Assembly (NCBI GenBank): GCA_010015655.1
Contig: ML976656.1
Coordinates: 1,592,856 to 1,656,855 of the forward strand
Source: Bimuria novae-zelandiae CBS 107.79
Lineage: Eukaryota; Ascomycota; Dothideomycetes; Pleosporales; Didymosphaeriaceae
Length of the DNA: 64,000 nt
Direction: 5' to 3'
The notes beneath the pieces were generated by a model that did not search any database, had not been told where the DNA came from, and worked only from the letters and a program-made list of their open reading frames with translations. The translations under genes were made by a program, and so were the position numbers. Below, in pieces: positions 34,442 to 44,833 of this stretch. Each line of letters opens with the position of its first letter. Position 1 is the first letter of the stretch.

Positions 34442-35038
34442 TTCGAAGATGATGACGACAGCGTTGAAGTGTTATCAAGCTTCGGAAGCAGCGGATTAGC
34501 AGCGCACTCTCGATTTTGGTTCCGGCATTTCGGGAGGGCTAGGGTCCGCATGGTGTTTCTTTCGCCGAGCTAGATCGATACTATACGCTGGTCGGCGTCT
34601 GGGGGTGGGGGCAGTCCGCCTGGGCCGAACAGAAGCTTGTTGAGTATCTGCACGGTCGGAAAACTTCGTACGAGCGGAGGGTCATTATAGGGATGCTTAA
34701 GTGGAGATTGCGTCATTAAGATGCGGAGCTGGAGCGTTGGGGAAGGAGAAGCACGATAGCCTACCGCCAGCAACGTTAAGCTATAGACACGCCAAAGTAG
34801 AAGACATTTTTTGCATACGGATAGTAGTGAATATACAATTCTAGAGACGAACTCGAGATTGTGGTTGCAATGTGTCAGCACTAACCCAAGCTATTCCGGA
34901 GTAGTAGCGAACTAGCCTCTTCCGGAATGGTTACAGGAGCCGTGGACAATACTGGGCAGGCATGGGTGCGGAGTATTACGCTTTGTATGAAGGCTTGAAA
35001 AAGCTTACAAAATGTTTTTAACAATGGCACAAAGCGCA
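34442..35038. other. Intergenic region between MFS and P450
   Basis: A 103-codon minus-strand frame (34570-34881) contains a proline-rich segment (LLFGPGGLPPPPDADQR) but matches no family I recognise and is not joined to the transporter by clear splice sites. Otherwise nothing is visible. Confidence 0.4.
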
Positions 35039-36717
35039 CTAACCCAGCTGGCGTCTCCGTGCCTCAATGTCTACATTTGGAGGCATAGAGGCTCTCCCCA
35101 CCCATTTCAGTTCCGGCCTCTCCAAAATAGGCTTGATTTCGTAATTCATGAAAAGGTACGCAAACATGATTTTGAGCTCGTGCGCGACAAAGAAGCGACC
35201 GGGACTGGATGCAATTAGCTTAGAGACTTCAGTATTACTTGTGACCCCACTCACCAGGCATGTCGTCCGTGACCAAAAGCTTGGTGCGAGTGGCCAGTCG
35301 TAACCATGCCACTTTGCCTAAGCTTCAGAACATCCACACCAGCCTTCTCCTCCAAAGTCATAGACTCGAATCGCTCTCGATCCCTTGAAAAGCGAAAGGG
35401 ATCGTAGGTATCATGCTTTTCGTACACGTCATTATCGTGAGCGACTGGTAACCAAGCATAGGTCAGGAGACACCCGTTCGGGTAATGGATGCCCTCCGGG
35501 CTTGTAACACCCTCCTTCGCGACGACCTTCTTGCTGATGAGGCTCATTGCCATAGTAGAATGCCGTTGGGATTCGCGAATCGCCGAGTCGAGCTTGTACA
35601 TTCGTGCCAGTCCGTTCTTCGTCCATTGCTGGCCATCTTCATTGTATATGCGAGTAGCTTCTTCGCGCAGCGCTTCCACGACACTCGGGTCCGCGGTTAG
35701 AATGTCGATGAGGGCGCTGTGTGCCGTTAAGGCCGTTGTGTGAATGCTTGCAAAATTCAATGGGCATACGCGCATCGCAATTCGACCTGGCTTTAACTCG
35801 TCTGTTTTACCCTCGTCCATGGCGGTGCGGATGCTCCAGCTGATGAAATCGTTCGGTGCCTTCCAATCAGCATACGCCGGGTCGTCAGCGTCTTTCCTTC
35901 GCATATCCTCTAGTCTCTTCTTGATTATGGGCAATGTGTACTTCCGTCCCTTCCAATAATGATATTTTGGGAGCAGGCTAAAGATGGGCCCGAGAAAAGG
36001 ATGCAACGGTCGAGGCAACAGCGGAAAGAACATGAAGCCGTACACGACATCCATCGTAAAGGCCATCATGTTCTTCAAAAACTCAGGATTTCTGCAGACC
36101 GATTTTCCGACCAGCATTCGATTCGTGATTTTCGGGATGATGCCCATGAGGAACTCATCCATGAGATTGACTTTCTTGAACTGCTGTGTATCGGCGCCAC
36201 ACACCTCTTGAACATCATCATTCACTTCCTCAACAAGCTCTGGTATGATGGCGTTCAGATTACGAGCAAGGTTTTTGTGAATGACGTGTTCATGGTACGC
36301 ATCCTTTAAGAGGACCGGGTCGATGAACGCGTACGCGCCGTTTAGAGTATCGAAGTGTGCTTCACCCGTGCTCAGCACGCTGTCTGGCTGATCAAGCATC
36401 CATTGCATCTGCGACCGAGGAATCGAGACTTCCGCAGACATGCCAAGTGTCGATGGGATGACGAATGCGCGACCCTCTTTGTGATATTTTTTGTAGCCGT
36501 CTTGCAGCCAGTCGCGGCATTTGGTGAAACCCTCGAAGAAGTTCTTAATAGAAGCCGACCATGACTTCCCATAGCCAACCCAAGGCAGCTCGTCCGGGTA
36601 CTTCGGTGCGCGCAGAAAGTTGAGAGCAATAGTGACAGCAAAGTACGTGAGGCAAGTGGCGAAAACGTTGAACAACGTGAAGTGCACTCCGACAAAGCTA
36701 CCTGACCGCAACTCCAT
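35039..36717 (-). CDS. Cytochrome P450 monooxygenase (2 exons, 542 aa)
   Basis: A haem-thiolate monooxygenase anchored in the ER by an N-terminal membrane segment (FATCLTYFAVTIALNFL, residues ~18-34). Exons are 35255-36717 and 35039-35204; a 50-nt intron (GTGAGT...CTAATTGCATCCAG) splits the haem-ligand Cys codon, so the spliced product reads FGHGRHACPGRFF (FxxGxxxCxG). Other landmarks are the I-helix FASIHTTALTAH (the T-T pair in place of the usual acidic-Thr motif, as in many fungal terpenoid P450s), ExxR in IRESQR and the PERF-like DPFRFSRDR. The frame is intact. Its nearest neighbours are a terpene cyclase remnant and an exporter, suggesting a former terpenoid oxidation step, as seen with ent-kaurene-oxidase-like fungal P450s. 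The substrate is unknown. Confidence 0.93.
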
Positions 36718-37350
36718 TGTGGCAGAAGAGTCTTCTACGCGTTAAATACGTCTCCGTCGATTATGGTGGGGAAAGTGAACGTAGGAGCAGGCCAGATGCT
36801 CGACGAGGGGAGATTGTTGTATGTGTAGGTGTACCCCGCCCGCCATGGACGGGTCGTCGCGCAACCGAAGCGTCCAAGCTCCATGCGTCGCGGCTAAACC
36901 TAAAAGCTGGAATGCCGCATCGATCGGGGGTGGATATTGGGGCGTAAATTGGGGGTGCAGTCCAAGGTTGTCAGCTGCGATTGGCGGTGCCTTCCTGCTC
37001 TGATCATGGCTTGCATTTAGGATAGTAGGCGAACCGTCGGGCGAAGTTGGGCGCTATCCAAATGACACGCAGCTGTTTTGCTGTCGCGGAGTTAGTTTCA
37101 AGGTAGTCGAAAATAAGTTCTAGAACGCGTTGGTTGTGCCACCGTTGTGTTTCCGGAGGGCGGGAGCTAAGGAAGACTCGTACTTTCTCGTGGTACTTTC
37201 GTGAGTGTATCACGGGGATGGAGGCGACCCACTTAGCGCTGTTACCGCTGTCGCTTTGGATCTCGGCTTGTAGCAATTTTTGACACTACTACTAGCATAT
37301 ATATAGATTACAAAATTGAAATTTTTTAACAACGTTCAAAGAATAGTAAC
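36718..37350. other. Intergenic region upstream of P450
   Basis: Promoter side of the P450. A 90-codon minus-strand frame at 37004-37276 has no recognisable domain and is listed only as a possibility. Confidence 0.4.
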
Positions 37351-37455
37351 GTCTCGTTGGTGTAGTTGGTTATCACGTGGGTCTCATAGTACATCCTATG
37401 ACTGTTCAATGTAGCAGATATCCCAAGGCCGCCAGTTCGAGTCTGGCACGGGACA
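37351..37455 (+). tRNA. tRNA-Met (CAT, elongator) with a 31-nt intron
   Basis: The acceptor stem GTCTCGT (37351-37357) pairs with ACGGGAC (37448-37454), with A as discriminator. D-arm GTGT...TCAC; anticodon stem TGGGT/TCCCA with loop CTCATAA, anticodon CAT at 37385-37387. The T-arm GCCAG/CTGGC encloses TTCGAGT. The intron (37389-37419) begins one base 3' of the anticodon, the canonical position between nucleotides 37 and 38. The T31-T39 mismatch is also found in eukaryotic elongator tRNA-Met, which supports this identity over the initiator. Confidence 0.93.
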
Positions 37456-37461
37456 ATCTTC

Positions 37462-37466
37462 TTTTT
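37462..37466 (+). terminator. RNA polymerase III terminator
   Basis: A TTTTT run 6 bp after the tRNA 3' end is the standard Pol III termination signal. Confidence 0.8.
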
Positions 37467-38214
37467 GCTAATTTTTGTCTCCAACGCCCATCCTTCGTGC
37501 GCACTTTCTTACCTTACGTTTTTATATTTTTCCTTCAGGGTCTTTAGTTAGGATTGTTGGTGTTTAGGAAGATATTTATGGTCCAATCAGACGCCCTATA
37601 CTTATCGATAGTCTCCCTACCCCTCGCGCATGGTGGCACGTTCTGAAACCGACCTCTCACGCTGCAAGCATCAACGCAGAAACCGACGCCCTTGATCACG
37701 GCACACGTGCAGATGTCATAATCTTTGACAGTTGACGGCTACGTGTCTCGTCGAAAGCTGGACTTTCGCTCTTCGAGAGGTTCGTCGTTCTGAGCAAATT
37801 GGGCTCCTCTTGCGATTGTACCTTGTACCTCTTCAGTGCATCAGACGTAGAACAGAACTTCATCGCTCGCTCAAGACCTGACGCACGGAGATTGTTGCTT
37901 GCTATAATGACGTTTCCAAGCCTGCCCTTTGGACCACAAGTACCTGTAGGATTCAGAGACGCTTACATGGCAGTCAACCCCTGGCTTGGCGGCAATGCTC
38001 AGGCTCTCTGACCAGAACCGGCCTACATCACCTGCATCTGATGGATTTCGCGTTTGTGATAGCTTGGTAGCATGCAGAATCGGCCTCCACACGTTTCACG
38101 ACCAAACTTAAACTTTGAGCGGGAGTACGATGGCCGCGATCGATATGATATAGTAGCGGTAGCACCAGTCGCCACGATGTTGCCTGACTGTTGAGATGCA
38201 CACCAGTCGTCATC
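37467..38214. other. Intergenic region between tRNA-Met and the SAT4-family gene
   Basis: No gene is supported here. It presumably contains the promoter of the gene starting at 38215. Confidence 0.4.
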
Positions 38215-39568
38215 ATGTCAAACAATACCTTCTCGCTACAGATGTACCCGCCTGGCGACGAGCAAACACGACAAAATGTTGCCGTCGGAGCCATTATTGT
38301 CTCGAGCCTGCTTGGGAGTACGTTAGCTCATTGGGTCTCACTTCAGCTACTGACAACCACAAGTGGCATGTGTAAGCCTGCGTGTCTACACGCGCGCGTA
38401 TGTCTTTCGCAACATGGGAAACGAAGATTGGACCATGATCCTGGCGGCAGTAAGAACTCATCGCCTAGTGGTGCAACAATGGCTGACCTATTCAGGTACT
38501 CACAATGGTTCTCGCGTCTCTATTTCTCGTAAGCTTGAAAAAGTACAACATGGGATTTAGTGGAATATCTCTCACGATGGAGAAATCTGTCGAAAGTGCC
38601 AAAGTATGTTCACATCACCAAAGGGCTCTGGACGTAGCTTACACTCTGTAGTTGGGTCTCGCGGTAATCGCGGTGTACAAAACAATTGTTACCCTCATCA
38701 AAGCATCCATTTTGATGATCTACCTTCGATTGTGTACGTGGTATATCACATCCTCGCCACGGGCACTCCTGACATGCTCCAGCTGTAACCAAGGCTTTTG
38801 CATGGCTTTGCAAAGGCAGCATCTATCTTCTTTTCACCTACCAGGCCATTGTCCTCATTATCATACCGCTAGAATGCATCCCTCTTCGCAAAATGTGGGA
38901 TTTCACTGGCACTGTTCCCGGACACTGCATCGATACAGCAACCTTTTACTACAGTGCGTCGCACTTCGCCTGCGTTGTTTGACTTGCTGACAACCTCAGT
39001 CACATCTGCCTTTCACATCATAATGGACATGTGGATACTGCTTCTGCCGTATCGGCTCATATTCTCTATTCCCCGACCAACTCGCGAAAAGATTGCTGTA
39101 TATGCAGTCTTCGGACTCGGTGCCTTTGGTACTCTCTGCTCCATCATTCGCTTCCATTTCCTCGTCGTCGCGCTTCACTCCATGGACCCCTACTACGACG
39201 CTCTCGGTCTCCACGTCTGGTCGATGACCGAAGTCAACGTCGGCATCATCTGTGCCTCTATCCCAACGCTCCGACCACTCCTCTCCCGAGCGCAGCGCAC
39301 TCGCACGAAACACGCCTTGAACATACCAGAGAAGAGCGAGACGCCGCTGCCTTCTCCAAGTAGCAGCAAGCGCGGGGGTCTCTTACAAGCAAAGGAGATG
39401 TTTATCACGTTGGGTACACTGACCGCTGGGACTTTCAGGGGCACGAATGCCTCCTCTGTCTACAGCGACGAAGAATGGAATGACGAGAAACCGCCGCCAG
39501 TGCCACCCAAAGATATGAGGGCGCCGCCGAGAATGGCTATGCCGGACATGGCATACCGCAAGCTTTGA
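38215..39568 (+). CDS. SAT4/Pth11-like seven-transmembrane protein (rhodopsin domain), 6 exons, 372 aa
   Basis: An integral membrane protein of the large fungal SAT4 family, often called Pth11-like or GPCR-like; ligands are mostly unknown. Exons: 38215-38317, 38364-38449, 38496-38603, 38652-38733, 38783-38953, 39000-39568; introns 46-49 nt with CTGAC-type branch sites in most. Spliced frame: start MSNNTFSLQMYP, TM1 VAVGAIIVSSLLG, the family motif LRVYTRAYVFRNMGNEDW (R-x-Y-T-R ... G-x-E/D-D-W), TM3 AVLTMVLASLFLV, then LIKASILMIYLRL, the GHCIDTATFYY loop with its conserved Cys, FHIIMDMWILLLPYRLIF (D-x-x-I-L-x-L-P), and VNVGIICASIPTLRPL. The C-terminal cytoplasmic tail (~100 aa) is Ser/Pro-rich with PPPVPPK. 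The frame is intact. It sits in the putative cluster, but many such genes are dispersed, so a role there is only possible. Confidence 0.88.
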
Positions 39569-40138
39569 GCCACTCGCATGTGCCAGATCAGAAGAAATCT
39601 ACCTGGTTCGATGCCACCGACCTGCTCCAGGTTGAGTGGGACAACCGCCACATCGCGCCACGCATTATAAGCCGGCGCCACCTGCAGAAACTTTGGCCGA
39701 GAACAACGTTTGCAAGTCGTTACAGCCAGCAGTGTATCTCCACAGCCTTGATGGACACGCATCCCTGCTATTTCCGGTCCGGTCGCGTACCCTGTCACGT
39801 CTCAATCGATGTGAATTTGCGACCTAGACCGAAGCCGTTTCGAGTATGGATTCCAGCGGGCTGCGTAGTCGTTGGTGGAGGAATTTTTGATTTTCAACTA
39901 GCTTTTTCTTGATTTTTGGGCGTCTGCTATTCTAGTATATATTTATTTATGCATCGCATTCTACCATGCGCAAACAATTACACGCTCACATATGTCATGA
40001 TCGTTCAAAAAGTGGATTACTCGAAAAGCTGTCCTCACAAGTCGCTTATGCTAGTGCTGGAAAATAACATAAGACTGAGCAAGGGCTCGCGCGCGTTCGA
40101 GGTATTGGACTGGACTTGGTGAGCCTGAACGCCGTCTG
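39569..40138. other. Intergenic region between convergent genes
   Basis: 3' flank of both the SAT4-family gene and the Zn2Cys6 regulator. Nothing else is visible. Confidence 0.4.
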
Positions 40139-41751
40139 CTAGGTATCGGACTTACCACCAACGCTCCATTGCCTGGCAAACCACTCCAATATCGTCAAGA
40201 AACCATGAATTTCTTCATTACTCGGCTCATCTCCGCTTCCGTATTTACTCGTTTCAAAGACGGCAATGCCTGCGCGAATAACGCAGCATACACCAGCGAA
40301 CGGAAGGTACGGCAGGTCGTCTTCTGTCTCGATCTTCTCGATCATCACATGTACCATGTCCCACGCCATGCGGCGAGAATATTGTAGAGCCATGAGTGCT
40401 TTAGTAGCGGCTGTATCAGACGGAGAGATGCCTCGCGCTTCTAGTCGTTCAACTTCGGTTTGCTGGAGGAGGAGATGAGAGCTGTTCATCATCAGCGCGT
40501 ACCGGCGTGGGAGGCCACTTGCTGGATACATACCAAAATGCCATGGCTATTGCATCGCAATGAAGCCATGTGTGAGGTTCAGGTTTATCAACCAATTTCT
40601 TGATGACCAGCGCCACTGCAGCATCTACCTCGTCGCAGGTCTCCATGCCGGCAACTCCACTCTTACATGCGTGAGAGTATTCAAGTACCCGACCGGAATC
40701 GAGCGCCACGATTGCTCTGATGTGCACTTTCCGCGGAGAGCTCGCATACGGCGTTGGTGCCGGTGGAGGAATCTCGGGCTCGATCCTGCTCGCGATGTGC
40801 ACACTCAGAGGATGCCTCGTCGGACAGACCAATGGAAGGGACCCGGACATGTTCGACAGCGGTATCATACGATCAAGCATTACAATGGCTGCGTTTAGCG
40901 AGGAAATCAGTTCCTCGCTACAGACTTCGCGGTCTGGCTTATGCATGTCAAGCTTGATCAGATCGAATAAAGCAACGCACCAACTGAGTGTCTGAAGCGC
41001 CTGTCTCGCCATCCCATGTCCACATTCGTATACTGCCACCAACATACCGGCGCGAAACAGCTCTAGTGAGACCTCGCCCGCTGCTTGACCGATCGCAAGT
41101 AGCTGTTTCACTGTGGTGTACAAGACCCCAGTGCACACGTGCTCGGTATGCGCGCAAGTGGGTCTTATTAACATAAACACACAAAGTAGCAGCAGTGGGT
41201 TAGGCAGCAGATTTGATGGAAAGTCATCGTACGCGCCCTTCCTTCCTTCCCGGAGTAGCTCTTCGTCTAGGAGAGGACACCATTGGTGAATTGACGTGGC
41301 ATGCTCTTCCAGCATGTCGGACACTTTGCAGTTGGCCAGATCGAGCATGTCGGAGATCACTTCCGAGAACCTATCGGTGCATCCAGGTTCGCGGTTCGTG
41401 CATGCGGTAACCGCTTGCAGGAGCTCGTCTCTGCCTCGGGTAGAGAGGTCAGAGCCACAAGCTCTGCGTTGGACGAATAATGGTCCGCCCTGGACTAGGC
41501 CACGATCGATGAGATGAGGCGCGTCTTTGGCCCAGGTGTAGTCGCATGGACGAAGTTTGCTATCGAACATGGCGATTAGTAGTCTTGCCCATGACAAAGT
41601 AACTGTGGTCTGAATTCACGTACGCAGCACATCGTGAACAGCTCGGTAGAGTACGATCACAACGCTGTTTGCGCGTTCGGCAATAATTACAAGTGTTCGC
41701 TGCCTTCTGCGTCACCGGGATCATGTTGTGGGTGTGCTGCCGGTGTTCCAA
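40139..41751 (-). CDS. Zn(II)2Cys6 transcription factor (3 exons, 498 aa)
   Basis: A nuclear DNA-binding regulator. Exons: 41624-41751, 40534-41559, 40139-40481; introns of 64 nt (GTACGT...TACTAAT...TAG) and 52 nt (GTATGT...CAG). The zinc cluster spans the first intron: CNYCRTRKQRC, then SCSRC, and the sixth Cys in LRPCDY on exon 2, giving CX2CX6CX6CX2CX5C. The middle region carries helical, leucine-rich segments (LLPNPLLLLCVFMLIRPT, TTVKQLLAIGQAAG), and the rest resembles small AflR-type regulators in size and layout without clear identity. The start could also be the internal ATG ten codons in. Located between the SAT4 gene and the NmrA/SDR pair, it is the best candidate for a cluster regulator. 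Confidence 0.88.
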
Positions 41752-42252
41752 GGCGATATTGACACGAAGTGGGTGCTGAGGAGCGGCCGATGCAGCAACC
41801 GCTGAAGTAGCGATTCATTCTGCTAAATCAAGGAAGATGGGACAATTGCGTCAGCACGTTGATTAGAATGATGATGCCGCTGTCGGCATCCTGTCTGCAT
41901 CCTGGCTAAGCATTTCACTAACCGAAAGTGGAGATAGTGTCCACTTAATGGCGGCCGATGCATGAGCTATGAATAAAAGCGCTACAACTCGGTTGCAGTC
42001 CTCCCTCAAGACAATACCTCGACGCAAATCTTCACGCACATCAATCAGCGGACCATTTGAAAAAGAGATGATCTGTTCAGCGTCCGCGACAAGAATTGCT
42101 GACGTTTCCGAGCAACGAGCGGACGAAAAGTAACATGTGTGATTTCCAGGCTCTCCTTCAATGACCTACGGAATAGTGAATATGGATTTATTAAAGACAA
42201 TGTCGAGGCCGCCTTGATCTGCCTCGAAAACAAAACACAGCAACCGTAAACC
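41752..42252. other. Divergent promoter region between the regulator and the NmrA-like gene
   Basis: About 0.5 kb between divergently transcribed genes. No gene inside. A minus-strand 69-codon frame at 42045-42254 looks like chance. Confidence 0.5.
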
Positions 42253-43171
42253 ATGATCCAGAACGTCCCAATCCTCGGTGTAAGCCCCCTCTAAACCCTA
42301 CCACAGCACGACTCACCAGTCCCAGGCCACAGGCACCATAGGTTGTGCCCCCATCTCCGATCTCCTCCAAGCCAATTTCATCATCACAGCAATCACGTGT
42401 CTAGGCAGTACCCAAACCCTCCACCATCCTAACATCCTCTCCAAGGAAGCTTCCTACGACGACCTCCCTGCCCTCACAGCAGCCCTGCAAAACCAGCACG
42501 CCCTCATCGAAGCCTTCAACCCCTCTGCCGCGGCGCACCAGGCCACCATCATTCACGCTGCCCTCGTAGCGGGTGTCCAGCACGTCATCACGCTAGAATT
42601 CGGGCCCGACACATTCAATCCACACATTGATGAGGTCCTGGTGTACGCCCCTAAGATAGCTGCTCAGAAAGCACTGCAAAAGATTCTGGACGAGACGAAG
42701 AGAGATATGACATGGACGGCGATCATCACAGGCGGGTGGTACGACTACGGCATTGAAAACGGCCTGTTCTGGGTGGACAAGCACGACAAGACCATCACGA
42801 AATTTGGCACTAGAGAGCAGAGGTACGCGATTTCAAGTCTCGACCAGATTACGAAAGCCGTTGTGCGGGTTTTGCGCGAGCCGGGGAGGTATGAGAACCG
42901 TGCCGCGTATTTTGTGGGGCATGTGGTGAGCACGAATCAGTTGATTAGGACGGTGAAGTGGATAGGGAGAGAGGAGTGGAAAGTAAATGAGGTGGCTCTT
43001 GACGGGTTCTTAGAGAGGGGGAGGGAGCTGTGGGAGTGCGATTCGCAGACGGGCGTGAAGAATCGTTTGGCGACGCCGGCGTATGCGATGCTCGGCACGG
43101 TGGCGTTCTTCGATGAAGAGAACCGGTATGGAGGGGAATTCGGGGAGAAAGTGGAGCGGGGTTGGGACTAA
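42253..43171 (+). CDS. NmrA-like / isoflavone-reductase-like NAD(P)-binding protein (2 exons, 290 aa)
   Basis: An atypical short-chain dehydrogenase of the NmrA/PCBER group: Rossmann fold, often a redox sensor or reductase. A 27-nt first exon (42253-42279, MIQNVPILG) is joined to 42326-43171 by a 46-nt intron (GTAAGC...CCCAG), completing the dinucleotide-binding motif GATGTIG. A second acceptor 6 nt earlier (CACCAG|TCCCAG|GCC) would insert Ser-Gln into that motif. Further features: NALIEAFNPS-like strand 4 region (reads NQHALIEAFNPSAA), GVQHVITLEFGPD, YAPKIAAQKALQKIL where the family has its substrate-side Lys, and TAIITGGWYDYG. The gene converges on the short-chain dehydrogenase that follows. 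Confidence 0.88.
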
Positions 43172-43406
43172 GATGAGGAGGTGTTGCAGGAACAACTCCG
43201 CAAACTCCTTTCTTGAAGCCTCCATATCACAACAGAGGACTGGCGTGGATGAATGATTTCTACATTCTACTGATGCATGGTGAGCTATATCTCAAGCATC
43301 AAGAACAAATTCACCGCCAAATTCACCGCCAACCTCACCTTCAGCAAATCGCCCCTCAAAACATTCTCCTTCCTCGCTTCCAGCTCTCCCACGTCCCAAT
43401 TCACAC

Positions 43407-44168
43407 TCACATACCTGCCCCCAAGCCACTCCCTCCTTTCCCTCGCAAACAAACCAACGCATCCGCCGCTAACTCCACCGTATCGACCAGCTCTGCGTGC
43501 CACTTCTCCGGCAAATGCAATGCTAGCTCCGTCTTCATGCCTCCCGGATGCGCCGCAATCGCCACGACGCCATTCTTCGTTTGTGGTCCATTCTCAATAT
43601 CCAACACCTCCGTGAAGCGCACCAGTGCCAGCTTGCTCGTTCTATAGGCAGACGAATACCCGCCGCCCATGAGCGCACCGATAGACGAGATATTCAGCAA
43701 GACCTTATGCGTAGAGGTCATGAGCAGGGGAAAGAAAGGCTGCGTCACGAGGTAGGGTCCCTTGAGGTTAACCTCGTGCCCGCGCCACCAGTCTTCCGGA
43801 TCCGTTTCCGCCAAGGGAACATGCCTGGACATGTACCCGGCGTTATTAACGAAAACGTCGAACCGACCTCCAAATTCGGTGGAAATCCGTCTTGCTGCGT
43901 CGTCCACGCTCGAGCTGTCCATGACATCGAGGCTCAGCGCAAGGATTTTGGGAGCTGGGTGGCCGGCAAATATAGCTGCGATCTTCGTTTCCTCGACGAT
44001 GCTGGTGAGAGGGGAGCGCCCGCCTAGAGCGATCCCGGATGCACCGGCTTTGGCGAAGCTGAGGGCCGCGGCTTTACCGATACCTTTTGAGGCGCCGGTG
44101 ATGAAGACGTATTTGCCCTTCAGATCAGCTTTGGTGGGATCGATTGCTGCATAGGTGTCGTGGTGCAT
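43407..44168 (-). CDS. Short-chain dehydrogenase/reductase with C-terminal frameshift
   Basis: A classical SDR: cofactor motif TGASKGIG (residues ~24-31), NNAGY, SSIG, catalytic YRTSK (YxxxK), then AAHPGGMKTEL. A one-base deletion near 43470 (the reading TTGGTTTGTTTGCG lacks a G that would give a Trp codon) switches frames. The product ends with GKGGSGLGAGM at 43407, while the family's own tail (ERREWLGGRYVSVNWDV, then DLLKVRL) continues in the next frame to a stop at 43285. About 50 residues are thus lost or replaced. The core fold and active site remain, so activity cannot be excluded. It is convergent with the NmrA-like gene (113 bp between stops if the original end is used). Confidence 0.85.
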   Translation of the reverse strand: MHHDTYAAIDPTKADLKGKYVFITGASKGIGKAAALSFAKAGASGIALGGRSPLTSIVEETKIAAIFAGHPAPKILALSLDVMDSSSVDDAARRISTEFGGRFDVFVNNAGYMSRHVPLAETDPEDWWRGHEVNLKGPYLVTQPFFPLLMTSTHKVLLNISSIGALMGGGYSSAYRTSKLALVRFTEVLDIENGPQTKNGVVAIAAHPGGMKTELALHLPEKWHAELVDTVELAADALVCLRGKGGSGLGAGM

Positions 44169-44833
44169 GGTTGGGACGAAGTTCCTGCCTGTGAACGACT
44201 TAGCGTTGTGGTCTCGTTGTTATACTGCGTCAACTTGATACGCACTGGTATTGCTGTACTTCTGCCCGGGATCGTTAGACATCACGGTTCGCCTGGTCAC
44301 TCTCTTCGCACAGGTTGGCTCTGAAAGTTTGAGATTTCAATATTAGAGATGTGATAGAAACGAGTGAAGATCTAGATTATGTAGACCACTCCTCAGAAGA
44401 TTGTTTCGCATGCACTCAGGCAGCAAGTGGGGTGGATGCGAATGTGATTCGACGAGGGGGTTAGGCGATAGCCATGATGCTCAGCATCAACCACTCGTAC
44501 ATCCAAATCATACATTCACACCGTGGTTCCTATGCCAATAGGTGTGTACACAAACAGTCTACGCTGTGTGTCAGCATCAGATTCGGCAGTTCGTTAGATA
44601 AGCATCAGCAACTGCGATGGCAGCAAAAAGCTGCGGGTAAACAGCCCGTCGTACTGCGCGAAATCCACTCTCGTGCCCTAACACAGCGTCAGCACGGTGC
44701 TCTGTCCATGCACAATCCATACCCGTTCCACGCCGGATGGTCTATCAAGCTCTTTGATGACGATAAAGTATCTCTATACCTCACCAACGCAAAGAACTCA
44801 CCAATCTCCTTCCCCACCAACATCCTACCATTT
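44169..44833. other. Intergenic region
   Basis: Promoter side of the dehydrogenase and 3' flank of the DUF4267-like gene. Plus-strand frames here (44474-44893, 44697-45230) are rich in Pro/Thr/Ser because they lie opposite the real gene, and are not supported. Confidence 0.4.

Noticed and set aside
34570..34881. Minus-strand frame of 103 codons as a first exon of the exporter
   Set aside because: No splice pair joins it in phase to the exporter N-terminus, which already has its own start and a typical DDPxNxKNW lead-in.
37004..37276. Minus-strand frame of 90 codons as a gene
   Set aside because: No domain, no second exon and no clear promoter. It is left as a possibility in the intergenic note.
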